From positions 124,001 to 188,000 of the forward strand of contig NC_021289.1 in NCBI RefSeq assembly GCF_000402035.1: 64,000 bases of DNA. The letters are read 5' to 3'. Shown piece after piece: positions 17,001 through 25,645 of the stretch (positions within the stretch are counted from its first letter, which is position 1; every line of letters starts with the position of its first letter). The position numbers and the translations under genes are program-made. Origin of the DNA: Caballeronia insecticola. GTDB lineage: Bacteria > Pseudomonadota > Gammaproteobacteria > Burkholderiales > Burkholderiaceae. Below the pieces are notes generated by a model. It saw nothing but the letters and a program-made list of their open reading frames with translations. It was not told the origin of the DNA and searched no databases.

Positions 17001-18626
17001 TCAGCTTCGCTGCGTGGCCAGTGCGGCTTCGTCGTCGTTCTTCGTGAGACCCGCTGCTTCCGCCGCGAAGCGATACCCCCCACGCTCATACTGCTTCGCC
17101 TCATACAACGCCGCATCCGCCCGCTTCAACGCGCTTTCAAACGCCTCTCCCGGCAGCGCGAGCGCAATGCCCACGCTCACCCCGACCCGCACGGTCACGC
17201 CCGCATCGAGCACATAAGCCGGCGACAGTTCGCGAATGATCTTGTCCGCGAAACTCTCGCAAGCCCTTTTCGACAGATAGCTCGCGACGATCGCGAATTC
17301 ATCGCCGCCCAGACGCGCCGCCAGTTCGCCGCGCCGCAGCGCGTTACGCAGCCTGTCGGCGACGCGCCGCAGCAACTCGTCGCCCGCGTTGTGGCCGTGC
17401 GCGTCGTTGACGCGCTTGAAGCCGTCGAGATCGACATACATCACGAGAACCTTCTCGTGCCCGACGCCGCCCGCCATCAGCCGCTCGGCGTGATCGCCGA
17501 GATAGCGCCGGTTGGGCAGACCGGTGAGCGAGTCGTGATGCGCCCAGTGCAGAATCTTCGCCTCGGCCTTCCGGCGTTCCGTCACATCCTCGATGATGAT
17601 CACCGCGCTGCCGTCCGGCACCGGATTGCGGCTCAGTTCGAGCTGCCGGCCATCGCACAGCTGCAGATCGAGCGGCGGATTGCCTTCACGCAGCCATTGC
17701 GTGCAGCGTTCCGAAAACTGCGCGCGCAGCGTCTCGCCGAACTTCGCCAGCCCGACGAAGCCGATGAAATCCGGCAACGACACATTCAGCCGCAGCATCT
17801 CGACGGTCGCGCCAAACAGTTCCGCCGACTTCCGGTTCGCGATGACGACCTTGCCCGTCGCATCGACGGTGCATAGGCCATGCGGCATATGCGCGAGCGC
17901 GGCGTCGAAGCGCGCGGCGATTTCCGCATGGCGCTGTTCGGCCGTCATCAGCGCGACGAGGCTGCGGTAATGGCGGCCCACGACCGCGCACATCGCGCCG
18001 ATATACAAAAACAGCGGCGGCACGAGAATCCAGTAGCCGGGCGGCCCGAACAGCGCGCCCACGCCGATCGGCACCGCGCCGAGACACACTTGTCCGATCG
18101 CCAGATGCGGCGTTCCCGCGTTGCGCGACGCGATGCCGCCGAGCAAACCCGCCGTGACCATGATGGCGAGCGAGGCCAGCGCGGCATCGCCCGAAAGCAC
18201 GCAGGCCATGGTCCCGAGGCCGGTGACGAGGCACGTCGCGAGCGCGAACGGCGCATAGCGCCCCGCCCACGGCGCGGGATGCGGCGCAGCGTTTTGCACA
18301 CACGGCCGGCACAGCGCGCGATAGCGGCAGACGATGCCCACGCGCACGGCCAGCAGCAATAAATCGGCGGCGACCCAGAGCATCGTCCAGAGCGCGCCCA
18401 GTCGCGCAAGCGCGATGATCGCGACGAACGCGCTGGAGGCGCCGGACAGCAGCAACGGACGGATATCTTCGACCAGCGTCGAAAGCAGCGAGGCGCGAAT
18501 GGCGGCCGTGATCTGCCCGTCCTCTGTCGCCGGCGTGGCCAGAATCGATTCGATCAATGACGGATTGCCTGGCATACGGAGGACCGACGGGCCGGAGAGA
18601 GCGCGAAAGGGGAGCGGCGGCGTCAT
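17001..18626 (-). CDS. Membrane PAS-GGDEF diguanylate cyclase
   Basis: This 541-aa protein has about six N-terminal hydrophobic helices (residues 45-215), a PAS-like segment (FDAALAHMPHGLCTVDATG, about 240-350) and a C-terminal GGDEF domain with intact GGDEF at 440-444 and DSLTGLPNRRYL. It should make cyclic di-GMP from two GTP. The product-inhibition I-site, RxxD five residues before GGDEF, is RRGE here (431-434), an Asp-to-Glu change that could loosen feedback. It is monocistronic on this strand. MPGNPS, 17 codons in, is an alternative start. Confidence 0.88.
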   Translation of the reverse strand: MTPPLPFRALSGPSVLRMPGNPSLIESILATPATEDGQITAAIRASLLSTLVEDIRPLLLSGASSAFVAIIALARLGALWTMLWVAADLLLLAVRVGIVCRYRALCRPCVQNAAPHPAPWAGRYAPFALATCLVTGLGTMACVLSGDAALASLAIMVTAGLLGGIASRNAGTPHLAIGQVCLGAVPIGVGALFGPPGYWILVPPLFLYIGAMCAVVGRHYRSLVALMTAEQRHAEIAARFDAALAHMPHGLCTVDATGKVVIANRKSAELFGATVEMLRLNVSLPDFIGFVGLAKFGETLRAQFSERCTQWLREGNPPLDLQLCDGRQLELSRNPVPDGSAVIIIEDVTERRKAEAKILHWAHHDSLTGLPNRRYLGDHAERLMAGGVGHEKVLVMYVDLDGFKRVNDAHGHNAGDELLRRVADRLRNALRRGELAARLGGDEFAIVASYLSKRACESFADKIIRELSPAYVLDAGVTVRVGVSVGIALALPGEAFESALKRADAALYEAKQYERGGYRFAAEAAGLTKNDDEAALATQRS

Positions 18627-18740
18627 TGTTACCGCCGGTGATCGTGTTTACGGCCGTGTCTGCACAAGCTTTAGGCACATCTCGGCGCGCGTGCCTATTA
18701 TTCGCTGAGAGCGCATTCTGATTTTCATCGGAGGCAGATT
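18627..18740. other. Intergenic, promoter side of the diguanylate cyclase
   Basis: No gene is seen. This is part of a 352-bp gap (18627-18978) between the divergent cyclase and the MFS gene; the remainder holds the small reading frame at 18741 and about 95 bp of MFS leader. Confidence 0.5.
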
Positions 18741-18884
18741 ATGTCTCTTCCAAGACATAGTAATTTATCGCCCAAGCCTTTCACCGACTGCGCGGCGCGC
18801 GGGTTTTGCCTCATCGAAAGCTTTCGTTTCAGCGACCATGATGAATGGATGCCCGCCCAGGCGCGGTGCATCGGTGTCGCCTAG
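18741..18884 (+). CDS. 47-aa small ORF, possible gene remnant
   Basis: The reading frame MSLPRHSNLSPK ... ends at TAG 18882-18884. It is preceded by a strong GGAGG 6 nt before the ATG, which is why it is listed. The segment GFCLIESFRFSD faintly resembles the start of class IV aminotransferases such as aminodeoxychorismate lyase, but the protein stops soon after, so it may be a truncated relic or a leader peptide of the downstream MFS gene. No firm homology can be claimed. Confidence 0.3.
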   Translation: MSLPRHSNLSPKPFTDCAARGFCLIESFRFSDHDEWMPAQARCIGVA

Positions 18885-18978
18885 CGAAAGCAAGCAAGAG
18901 GAAGTGTGATATCGGTGTAAGGACATCGTCGTAAAGAAGGGCGCAGAACCCGTCGAACGATCAAAAAATGGAGACGTC

Positions 18979-20394
18979 ATGGATACGAATTCCCTCGCAC
19001 CCGCGAAAGACGGGTCGCACGCCGAGCACCGCAAGCAGACGAAGAAAGCGACGGCGAGCGGCTGGATAGGCTCCGCGCTCGAGTACTACGACTTCTTCAT
19101 CTATGCGCAGGCGGCGTCGCTCATTTTTCCGCAGATCTTCTTTCCCTCGGGCAACCCGAAAGTGGCGATCGTCGCGTCGCTCGCGACCTACGGCGTCGGC
19201 TACGTCGCGCGGCCGATCGGCGCGTTCGTGCTCGGTCACTGGGGCGACACGCACGGCCGCAAAACCGTGCTCGTGCTGTGCATGTTCCTGATGGGCTTCT
19301 CGACGATGGCCGTCGGCCTCTTGCCGACGTATCAGAGCGTCGGCATGCTCGCGCCCGCGCTGCTCGTGATCCTGCGGCTGGTTCAGGGCTTCGCGGTGGC
19401 GGGCGAAATCTCCGGCGCAAGCTCGATGATCCTCGAACACGCGCCATTCGGACGACGCGGCTATTTCGCGAGTTTCACGCTGCAAGGCGTGCAGGCCGGG
19501 CAGATTCTCGCCGCCGCGATCTTCCTGCCGCTCGCGTATTACATGCCCGAGGACGCGTTCAATTCGTGGGGCTGGCGCATTCCGTTCCTGCTTTCGGCGG
19601 TCGTGCTGATCGCGGGTTACATCATTCGTCGCGAAGTGCACGAAACGCCCGCGTTCGAGAAGGAAGGCGAGAAGGGCGCGGTGCCGCACTCGCCGATCGT
19701 CGAGGCTTTCAGATACAACCTCGCCGACATGATCCGCGTCGTCTGCATGGCGCTGATGAACGTGATTCCCGTCGTCGCGACCATTTTCGGCGCGGCCTAC
19801 GCGGTGCAGGCGGCGTATGGCGTCGGCTTCCACAAGAGCGTGTATCTGTGGATTCCGGTCGCGGGCAATATCATCGCCGTGCTGGTGATTCCGCTGGTCG
19901 GCAATCTCTCCGACAAAATCGGGCGCAAGCCGCCGATCATTTTCGGCGCGATTGCCTCGGGGCTGCTGTCGTATCTGTATCTCTACGCGATCAGCATTCA
20001 CAGTGTCGGCCTGGCGATCGTCGCGTCGCTGCTGATGTGGGGCATCGTCTATCAGGGCTATAACGCGATCTTCCCGAGCTTCTTCCCCGAGCTCTTTCCG
20101 ACGCGCACGCGCGTCTCCGCGATGGCCATTGCGCAGAACATCGGCACGACCATCACCGCGCTTCTGCCCGCACTCTTCGCGACGGTCGCGCCGCCCGGAT
20201 CGACGAACATTCCGGTCATGATCGGCTCGATCACGCTTGCCGTGACGATCATCGCGGCCATCGCCGCATGGAGCGCGCGCGAGACGTATCGCATTCCGCT
20301 CAGCCAGCTCGGCGAGCCGGACGCGCGGCCGGTCGAGAAGTCCGAGTACGACCACCTGCGTGCGGAGTCGGTGGCGAACGCGCGCGAAGCCTGA
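18979..20394 (+). CDS. MHS-family MFS transporter
   Basis: This 471-aa, 12-helix symporter has GSALEYYDFFIYAQAASLIF in TM1, GHWGDTHGRKTVL in loop 2-3 and LRLVQGFAVAGEISGASSM, all MHS-family marks shared with shikimate/ShiA-like carriers. Its start at 18979 has GGAG 6 nt upstream. A rho-independent terminator follows its stop, so the oxidoreductase and AroQ genes downstream may use their own promoter. Neighbours suggest a shikimate/dehydroquinate-type substrate; this is inferred. Confidence 0.88.
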   Translation: MDTNSLAPAKDGSHAEHRKQTKKATASGWIGSALEYYDFFIYAQAASLIFPQIFFPSGNPKVAIVASLATYGVGYVARPIGAFVLGHWGDTHGRKTVLVLCMFLMGFSTMAVGLLPTYQSVGMLAPALLVILRLVQGFAVAGEISGASSMILEHAPFGRRGYFASFTLQGVQAGQILAAAIFLPLAYYMPEDAFNSWGWRIPFLLSAVVLIAGYIIRREVHETPAFEKEGEKGAVPHSPIVEAFRYNLADMIRVVCMALMNVIPVVATIFGAAYAVQAAYGVGFHKSVYLWIPVAGNIIAVLVIPLVGNLSDKIGRKPPIIFGAIASGLLSYLYLYAISIHSVGLAIVASLLMWGIVYQGYNAIFPSFFPELFPTRTRVSAMAIAQNIGTTITALLPALFATVAPPGSTNIPVMIGSITLAVTIIAAIAAWSARETYRIPLSQLGEPDARPVEKSEYDHLRAESVANAREA

Positions 20395-20400
20395 CCGGCA

Positions 20401-20432
20401 CACGGGCCTGCCGCCGCGGGCCCGTGCTTTTT
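20401..20432 (+). terminator. Rho-independent terminator after the MFS gene
   Basis: An 8-bp stem CACGGGCC / GGCCCGTG (20401-20408 with 20419-20426) is followed directly by CTTTTT. It lies 6 nt beyond the MFS stop codon. Confidence 0.8.
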
Positions 20433-20521
20433 CCCATTACATGTTTCCCATACGGCGGCGCGTGGCCGCGCCGTCCGCGTGCCTTCGTGCGCGCGCTTTT
20501 TTCTCGATACGGTGAATCGAC

Positions 20522-21580
20522 GTGACTATGAACACAGGCAAGACGCGCATCGCAGTGGCTGGCGCGGGTTATATCGGACAGGCGCACATGGGCGTCGCGC
20601 AGAACAGCGTGACCTGCACCTTGTGCGCGATCGTCGATCCGGCGCCCGCAGCCGTCGATATCGCGGCGCGCGCGGGCGTGCCGCTCTACAGAACGCTCGA
20701 TGAGCTGCTCGCGAAGGATCGCCCCGACGGCATCGTGCTCGCCACGCCGAATCAGTTGCATGTCGAGCACGCGCGCATCTGCCTCGCGGCCGGCGTGCCG
20801 ACGCTGCTCGAAAAGCCGATCGCGCCGACGGTCGCCGAGGCGCAGATGCTCGTCGATGAAACGGAGCGTTCGGGCGTCAAGCTGCTGATCGGGCATCATC
20901 GCGCGCACAGTCCGATCATGGCGCGCGCGAAACAGGTGATCGACGAAGGGCGGCTCGGCAAGCTCGTCGCGGTGATGGGCAGCGCCGTGTTCTTCAAGCC
21001 CGACGAGTATTACGCGGGCGCGGCCTGGCGGCGCGAGCCGGGCGGCGGCCCGATCCTGCTCAACATGATTCACGAGGTGCACAACCTGCGCATGCTGTGC
21101 GGCGATATCGTCGCGGTTCAGGCGTTCGCCTCGCACGCGACGCGCGGCTTTCCCGTCGAGGATACAGTCGCGATCAATCTGCGCTTCGCGAGCGGCGCGC
21201 TCGGCACCTTCATGCTGTCGGACACGGCGGCGAGCCCGCGCAGCTGGGAACAGACTTCGCAGGAGAACAAGGCATATTCGACTTATCCCGACGAAGACTG
21301 CTACGTGATCGCGGGCACGTTCGGCTCGCTGTCCGTGCCGACGATGCGCCTCAAGTCCTACACGCGCGCCGAAGACCGCTCGTGGTGGAAGCCGTTCGAG
21401 GAGAGCGTCGTGCCGATGCAGCGCGACGATCCGCTCGCGCGGCAGATGGAACATTTCGGCCGCGTGGCGCGCGGCGAAGCGGAGCCTATTGTCAGCGCGC
21501 GCGACGGGCTGCAGAATCTGCGCATCACCGAGGCCATCGGCGAAGCTGCGAGCAGCGGCAAAATCGTCGAAACCGTCTGA
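20522..21580 (+). CDS. Gfo/Idh/MocA-family NAD(P)-dependent oxidoreductase
   Basis: This 352-aa enzyme has an N-terminal Rossmann fold (RIAVAGAGYIGQAHM), the family EKP motif (LLEKPIAPT), and the C-terminal alpha/beta domain with NMIHEVHNLRML supplying the usual catalytic His region. Members oxidise or reduce hydroxyl groups on sugars, inositols or cyclic polyols. It is followed 36 nt later by a type II dehydroquinase, so oxidation of a quinate/shikimate-like alcohol is an attractive guess. GTG 20522 is preferred over ATG 20528 because GGTGA lies 5 nt before it. Confidence 0.85.
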   Translation: MTMNTGKTRIAVAGAGYIGQAHMGVAQNSVTCTLCAIVDPAPAAVDIAARAGVPLYRTLDELLAKDRPDGIVLATPNQLHVEHARICLAAGVPTLLEKPIAPTVAEAQMLVDETERSGVKLLIGHHRAHSPIMARAKQVIDEGRLGKLVAVMGSAVFFKPDEYYAGAAWRREPGGGPILLNMIHEVHNLRMLCGDIVAVQAFASHATRGFPVEDTVAINLRFASGALGTFMLSDTAASPRSWEQTSQENKAYSTYPDEDCYVIAGTFGSLSVPTMRLKSYTRAEDRSWWKPFEESVVPMQRDDPLARQMEHFGRVARGEAEPIVSARDGLQNLRITEAIGEAASSGKIVETV

Positions 21581-21616
21581 ATTCCCATCCCTATCTCATC
21601 CAATCAAGGACAAGTC

Positions 21617-22063
21617 ATGGCAAAGATCCTGACGCTGCACGGCGTCAACCTCAACATGTTCGGCAAGCGCGACCCGAAGACGTACGGCACCGCGACGCTC
21701 GCGCAGATCGACTCGCAACTGGACGCGCTCGGCAAGGAGCTGGGCGTGGAGGTGGAGTGCTATCAGACGAACATCGAAGGCGAGATGTGCTCGCGCATTC
21801 ACCGCGCGTTCGAGGAAAAGGTCGATGCAATCGTGATCAACGCGGGCGCGTGGACGCATTACAGCTACGCTATCCGCGATGCGCTCGCCATTCTGACGGC
21901 GCCGATCGTCGAAGTGCACATGTCGCACGTGCACGCGCGGGAGGAATTCCGCCACAAGTCGGTGTTCGCGGAGATCGCGAAGGGCCAGATTTCCGGCTTC
22001 GGCGTGGAGAGTTATTTGCTGGGTCTGCGGGCCGCGGTGGCCGCGATCAAGGCAGGCAAGTAA
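21617..22063 (+). CDS. aroQ: Type II 3-dehydroquinate dehydratase
   Basis: This 148-aa enzyme reversibly dehydrates 3-dehydroquinate to 3-dehydroshikimate. Catalytic and binding residues align with the M. tuberculosis enzyme: Asn12 (GVNLNMFG), Arg19 and Tyr24 (KRDPKTYG), Asn75 and His81 (INAGAWTHYS), His101 (VEVHMSH), Arg108 and Arg112 (HAREEFRHKS). It follows the Gfo/Idh gene with an AAGGAC site. The transporter/oxidoreductase neighbourhood suggests a catabolic rather than biosynthetic copy. The C-terminus lies inside a 9-bp tandem repeat that repeats the stop codon. Confidence 0.9.
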   Translation: MAKILTLHGVNLNMFGKRDPKTYGTATLAQIDSQLDALGKELGVEVECYQTNIEGEMCSRIHRAFEEKVDAIVINAGAWTHYSYAIRDALAILTAPIVEVHMSHVHAREEFRHKSVFAEIAKGQISGFGVESYLLGLRAAVAAIKAGK

Positions 22064-22081
22064 GGCAAGTAAGGCAAGTAA
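22055..22081 (+). repeat. 9-bp tandem repeat carrying the aroQ stop codon (3 copies)
   Basis: GGCAAGTAA is repeated exactly three times. The first copy encodes the last two residues (Gly-Lys) and the TAA stop of aroQ; the next two supply additional in-frame Gly-Lys-stop units. Confidence 0.95.
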
Positions 22082-22157
22082 GGCCAAGCTTCGTTTGAAT
22101 CTGTCCGGCGAGACGCGCGTGCGTCGCGCCGGAGCGGGGTTCCGGACTGCACGGCGC

Positions 22158-22322
22158 TCAGATCGTGCGGCCGAAATCCTTGGAACGTTTGCTGTTCAGC
22201 TCGTGCTCATTGGTGCGAATGCGCAGCGGTTCCTGATTGCGCTGGGCCGCGCCACGGATGAACAGCACGGCGCAGAACGCGCAGATCGCCCACACAGCCG
22301 CGATGATCGTCAAGTAGTTCAT
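22158..22322 (-). CDS. 54-aa small single-pass membrane protein
   Basis: The frame opens at ATG 22322 (MNYLTIIAAVWAICAFCAVL) and ends with TGA at 22158. AGGAAG lies 6 nt before the start. Residues 3-23 form one strongly hydrophobic helix with two cysteines; the C-terminal half is basic and polar (QRNQEPLRIRTNEHE) and should lie in the cytoplasm. Codon use matches neighbouring genes. No named family is recognised, but topology and ribosome site support a real gene. It may share a transcript with the protein at 22398-22661. Confidence 0.65.
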   Translation of the reverse strand: MNYLTIIAAVWAICAFCAVLFIRGAAQRNQEPLRIRTNEHELNSKRSKDFGRTI

Positions 22323-22397
22323 GCTCTTCTTCCTGATGCCTGTCTGATGCGATGAACGCGGGCGGCTGACGGCCGCCGTCGCGTCGTGACGTGTCCG

Positions 22398-22661
22398 TTA
22401 CGCCTGCGATGCGGGCAGCGCCAGCAGACGGCCGATCAGCTGCTGCGCGAGCGCGTGCTGTTCGGTGATCGTCGCGGCGTCGTGGGCGCTGGCGTCGGGC
22501 TCGGCGCGCAGCTTGCCGGCGAGGCGCATGATGTTGTCCGACACCGACTGCAGCGTGCTCAGCAACTCGGCCTGCGTGACCGGCTCGATCGACAGCATCT
22601 GCTCCGCAGCAACTTCGGCCGTGCGATGCGGCCTGGCGTTACCTTCCATCGTCTGAAACAT
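22398..22661 (-). CDS. 87-aa hypothetical helical protein
   Basis: The protein starts MFQTMEGNARPH with GAGGGG about 7 nt before the ATG. It is predicted largely alpha-helical (residues 15-85: QAELLSTLQSVSDNIMRLAG, ITEQHALAQQLIGRLLAL) without a signal peptide or membrane helix. The next gene on this strand is the small membrane protein, 75 nt downstream. No function can be assigned. Confidence 0.6.
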   Translation of the reverse strand: MFQTMEGNARPHRTAEVAAEQMLSIEPVTQAELLSTLQSVSDNIMRLAGKLRAEPDASAHDAATITEQHALAQQLIGRLLALPASQA

Positions 22662-23005
22662 GGCGACCCCTCGTGAGTGGATGAGTGCGATTCTGCTGCC
22701 AGCGCGCCCGAAGTAATCCTCCGAACAACACCCTATTTCGGCCTCAAATCGGCCCGAGTGCCGCCCTCAAGATTGCGACGCGGGCGCGGCAGGTCCACCC
22801 ATCAAGGTTCACCGGCGGCCTGGCGGTAAAATCGCAAATTCGTTTTCGGGCGGTCAGCGCGTTCGCGCCGGCCACCTGGGGGCCATCCGCGCAAAAAAAC
22901 AACACGTTTTACCCGAAAAAACGGCGGCACAGGTGGTCCGAAAGACACAAATTTGCGTACAGGCAGCTTTTACGCGGTAACTTTTGCGGTTCCGCAGGGA
23001 TGAAC
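22662..23005. promoter_or_regulatory. Leader/promoter region of aroP
   Basis: There are 344 bp without a convincing gene. The part nearest aroP is locally A/T-rich and contains an imperfectly centred inverted repeat CGTTTT - acccgaa - AAAACG (22905-22923). No TyrR-type box was recognised. The rest shows nothing distinctive. Confidence 0.4.
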
Positions 23006-24406
23006 ATGGTGTCAGGCAACACGAACGAAGCAACGCAGCGCGTCGCACTCAGGCGCGGCCTCAAAAGCCGCCACATTCAGCTGATCGCGCTCGGCGGGGC
23101 GATCGGCACGGGACTTTTTCTCGGCGTCGCGCAGACCATCAAGCTCGCCGGGCCATCGGTCCTGCTCGGCTACGCAATTGCCGGCCTGATGGCGTTTTTC
23201 ATCATGCGGCAACTGGGCGAGATGATCGTCGACGAACCGGTCGCCGGTTCCTTCAGCCATTTCGCCGACAAATACTGGGGCCACGCCGCCGGTTTCGTGT
23301 CGGGCTGGAACTATTGGGCGATCTACATTCTCGTGAGCATGGCCGAGCTTTCGGCGATCGGCATCTACATGCAGTACTGGTGGCCGGGCCTGCCAACTTG
23401 GGTATCGGCGCTCGTGTGCTTCGCGATCGTCAACGCGATCAACCTGACGAGCGTCAAGTCCTACGGCGAGACCGAGTTCTGGTTCGCCATCGTCAAGGTG
23501 GCCGCGATCGTCGGCATGATTTTGTTCGGCGGCTATCTGCTGGCGTCGGGCCACGCGGGGCCGGACGCCAGCGTCGCGAACCTGTGGCGGCTCGGCGGCT
23601 TCTTTCCGAACGGCGTGAGCGGTCTCGTCATGTCGATGGCCGTGATCATGTTTTCGTTCGGCGGGCTGGAACTCGTGGGCATTACGGCGGCGGAGGCGGA
23701 AGACCCGTCGCGCAGCATTCCGCGCGCGACGAATCAGGTCATTTACCGCATCCTGATTTTCTATGTCGGCGCGCTCGCCATTCTGCTTTCGCTGTATCCG
23801 TGGGACAAGGTCGCGACCGGCGGCAGCCCGTTCGTGCTGATCTTCCGCGAAATGAACAGCACGCTGGTCGCGAACGTGCTCAACGTGATCGTGCTCACCG
23901 CCGCGCTGTCCGTGTACAACAGCGGCGTCTACGCGAACAGCCGCATGCTCTTCGGCCTGGCGCAACAGGGCAACGCGCCGCGCGTGCTGGCGCACGTGAG
24001 CGCGCGCGGCATTCCGCTGCCCGCGCTGGCGGTGTCGGCGCTCGTGACGGCGGCGTGCGTCGTGATCAACTATGCGATTCCGGGCCGCGCGTTCGGGCTG
24101 CTGATGGGGCTCGCGGTATCGGCGCTGATCATCAACTGGGCGATGATCAGCATCATCCATTTGCTGTTCCGGCGCGAGAAGCGCGCGCGCCATGAAGCCA
24201 GCGCGTTTCCGAGCTTTGCGCATCCGCTGACGAACTACGTGGTGCTGGCGTTTCTCGCGGGCATCGTGTGGGTGATGTACGAAACGCCGGACCTGCGCCT
24301 GTCCGTGTACCTGATCCCCGTTTGGCTGGCCGTTCTCGGAATCGGCTACTATCTCAGAAAAAGGGGCGGCGACGCGGATCGCGCCAGCCGTCTTCCCTCT
24401 CGCTGA
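23006..24406 (+). CDS. aroP: Aromatic amino-acid permease (APC family)
   Basis: This 466-aa, 12-helix proton-coupled permease is very like E. coli AroP: RGLKSRHIQLIALGGAIGTG, RQLGEMIVDEPVAGSFSHFA, MFSFGGLELVGITAAEAEDP and YNSGVYANSRMLFGLAQQG are all recognisable. It would import Phe, Tyr and Trp. The start at 23006 has AGGG at 6-nt spacing; ATG 23000 has no room for a ribosome site. An aromatic aminotransferase follows after 23 nt, supporting an uptake-plus-transamination pair. Confidence 0.88.
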   Translation: MVSGNTNEATQRVALRRGLKSRHIQLIALGGAIGTGLFLGVAQTIKLAGPSVLLGYAIAGLMAFFIMRQLGEMIVDEPVAGSFSHFADKYWGHAAGFVSGWNYWAIYILVSMAELSAIGIYMQYWWPGLPTWVSALVCFAIVNAINLTSVKSYGETEFWFAIVKVAAIVGMILFGGYLLASGHAGPDASVANLWRLGGFFPNGVSGLVMSMAVIMFSFGGLELVGITAAEAEDPSRSIPRATNQVIYRILIFYVGALAILLSLYPWDKVATGGSPFVLIFREMNSTLVANVLNVIVLTAALSVYNSGVYANSRMLFGLAQQGNAPRVLAHVSARGIPLPALAVSALVTAACVVINYAIPGRAFGLLMGLAVSALIINWAMISIIHLLFRREKRARHEASAFPSFAHPLTNYVVLAFLAGIVWVMYETPDLRLSVYLIPVWLAVLGIGYYLRKRGGDADRASRLPSR

Positions 24407-24429
24407 TCTCTCGTCCTGACACCACTACC

Positions 24430-25629
24430 ATGTTCGAACATATCGATGCCTATCCCGGCGACCCGATTCTCTCGCTGAACGAAAACTTCCAGAAAGATCC
24501 GCGCACCAACAAGGTCAATCTGAGCATCGGCATCTACTTCGACGACGAAGGCCGCCTGCCCGTCATGCAGGCCGTGCGCGAAGCCGAATTGTCGATGCTG
24601 AAGAATCTCGGCCCGAAGCCCTATCTGCCGATGGCCGGTTTCGCGCATTATCGCGACGCGGTGCAGTCGCTCGTTTTCGGGCACGATATTCCGGCGCGCG
24701 CGGACGGCCGCATTGCGAGCGTGCAGACGCTCGGCGGCTCGGGCGCGCTGAAAGTGGGCGCCGATTTCATCAAGCGTTATTTCCCGCAATCGAAGCTGTG
24801 GGTAAGCGATCCGACGTGGGAAAACCATCGTTTCATTTTCGAGCGTGCGGGCTTCGAAGTGAACACGTATCCGTACTACGACGAAGCCACCGGCGGCCTC
24901 TTGTTCGATGCAATGCTCGCCGCTATCGACAAGCTGCCCGCGAAGAGCGTCGTGCTGCTGCACGCGTGCTGCCATAACCCGACGGGCGTCGATCTCGATC
25001 AGACGCAGTGGGTGCAACTCATCGACGTGTTGCAGAAGCGCGATCTGCTGCCGTTTGTCGACATGGCGTATCAGGGTTTCGGCTCGGGCCTCGACGACGA
25101 CGCCTTCGCCGTGCGCGAGATCGCGCGGCGCGGCCTGCCGGCGTTCATCGCGAATTCGTTCTCGAAGAATTTCTCGCTGTACGGCGAGCGTTGCGGCGGC
25201 CTGCATGTCATCTGCGACGATGCCGCCGAAGCCGACCGCGTGCTCGGTCAGTTGACGAGCGCGGTGCGTTCGAACTACAGCAATCCGCCGACGCATGGCG
25301 CGAAGATCGTGACGCACGTGCTGAACACGCCGGAACTGCGGCAGTCGTGGCAGGAAGAACTCGCGTCGATGTGCCAGCGTATTGCACGCATGCGCCGCGC
25401 GATCCACGACGGCCTGAAGGACCACGTGCGCGGCGAAATGCTGACGCGCTACATCAAGCAGCGCGGCATGTTCACGTACACCGGGCTCGTTGCGGAACAG
25501 GCGGACCGGCTCAAAGAGGAGTTCGGCGTGTATATCCTGCGCTCGGGCCGCATGTGTGTCGCGGGCCTGAACGACAGCAACGTGCAGATCGTCGCGGACG
25601 CGATCGGCAAAGTGCTCGCAACGAAGTAA
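24430..25629 (+). CDS. tyrB: Aromatic amino-acid aminotransferase
   Basis: This 399-aa class I PLP enzyme of the aspartate/tyrosine type (AT Ialpha) starts at MFEHIDAYPGDPILSLNENF. The PLP lysine is in NSFSKNFSLYGERCG, the N-cap HNPTGVD and the Asp pair VDMAYQGFGSG are intact, and the C-terminal substrate-binding Arg region reads YILRSGRMCVAGL. It exchanges amino groups between aromatic amino acids (or Asp) and 2-oxoglutarate. Placement directly after aroP favours aromatic substrates over aspartate. Confidence 0.87.
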   Translation: MFEHIDAYPGDPILSLNENFQKDPRTNKVNLSIGIYFDDEGRLPVMQAVREAELSMLKNLGPKPYLPMAGFAHYRDAVQSLVFGHDIPARADGRIASVQTLGGSGALKVGADFIKRYFPQSKLWVSDPTWENHRFIFERAGFEVNTYPYYDEATGGLLFDAMLAAIDKLPAKSVVLLHACCHNPTGVDLDQTQWVQLIDVLQKRDLLPFVDMAYQGFGSGLDDDAFAVREIARRGLPAFIANSFSKNFSLYGERCGGLHVICDDAAEADRVLGQLTSAVRSNYSNPPTHGAKIVTHVLNTPELRQSWQEELASMCQRIARMRRAIHDGLKDHVRGEMLTRYIKQRGMFTYTGLVAEQADRLKEEFGVYILRSGRMCVAGLNDSNVQIVADAIGKVLATK

Positions 25630-25645
25630 GCATCACGACAAGCCA

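Noticed and set aside
22055..22081. CRISPR-like repeats at short tandem repeats (also 26796, 30076, 61054)
   Set aside because: The units are directly adjacent with no spacers and only 9-12 bp long.
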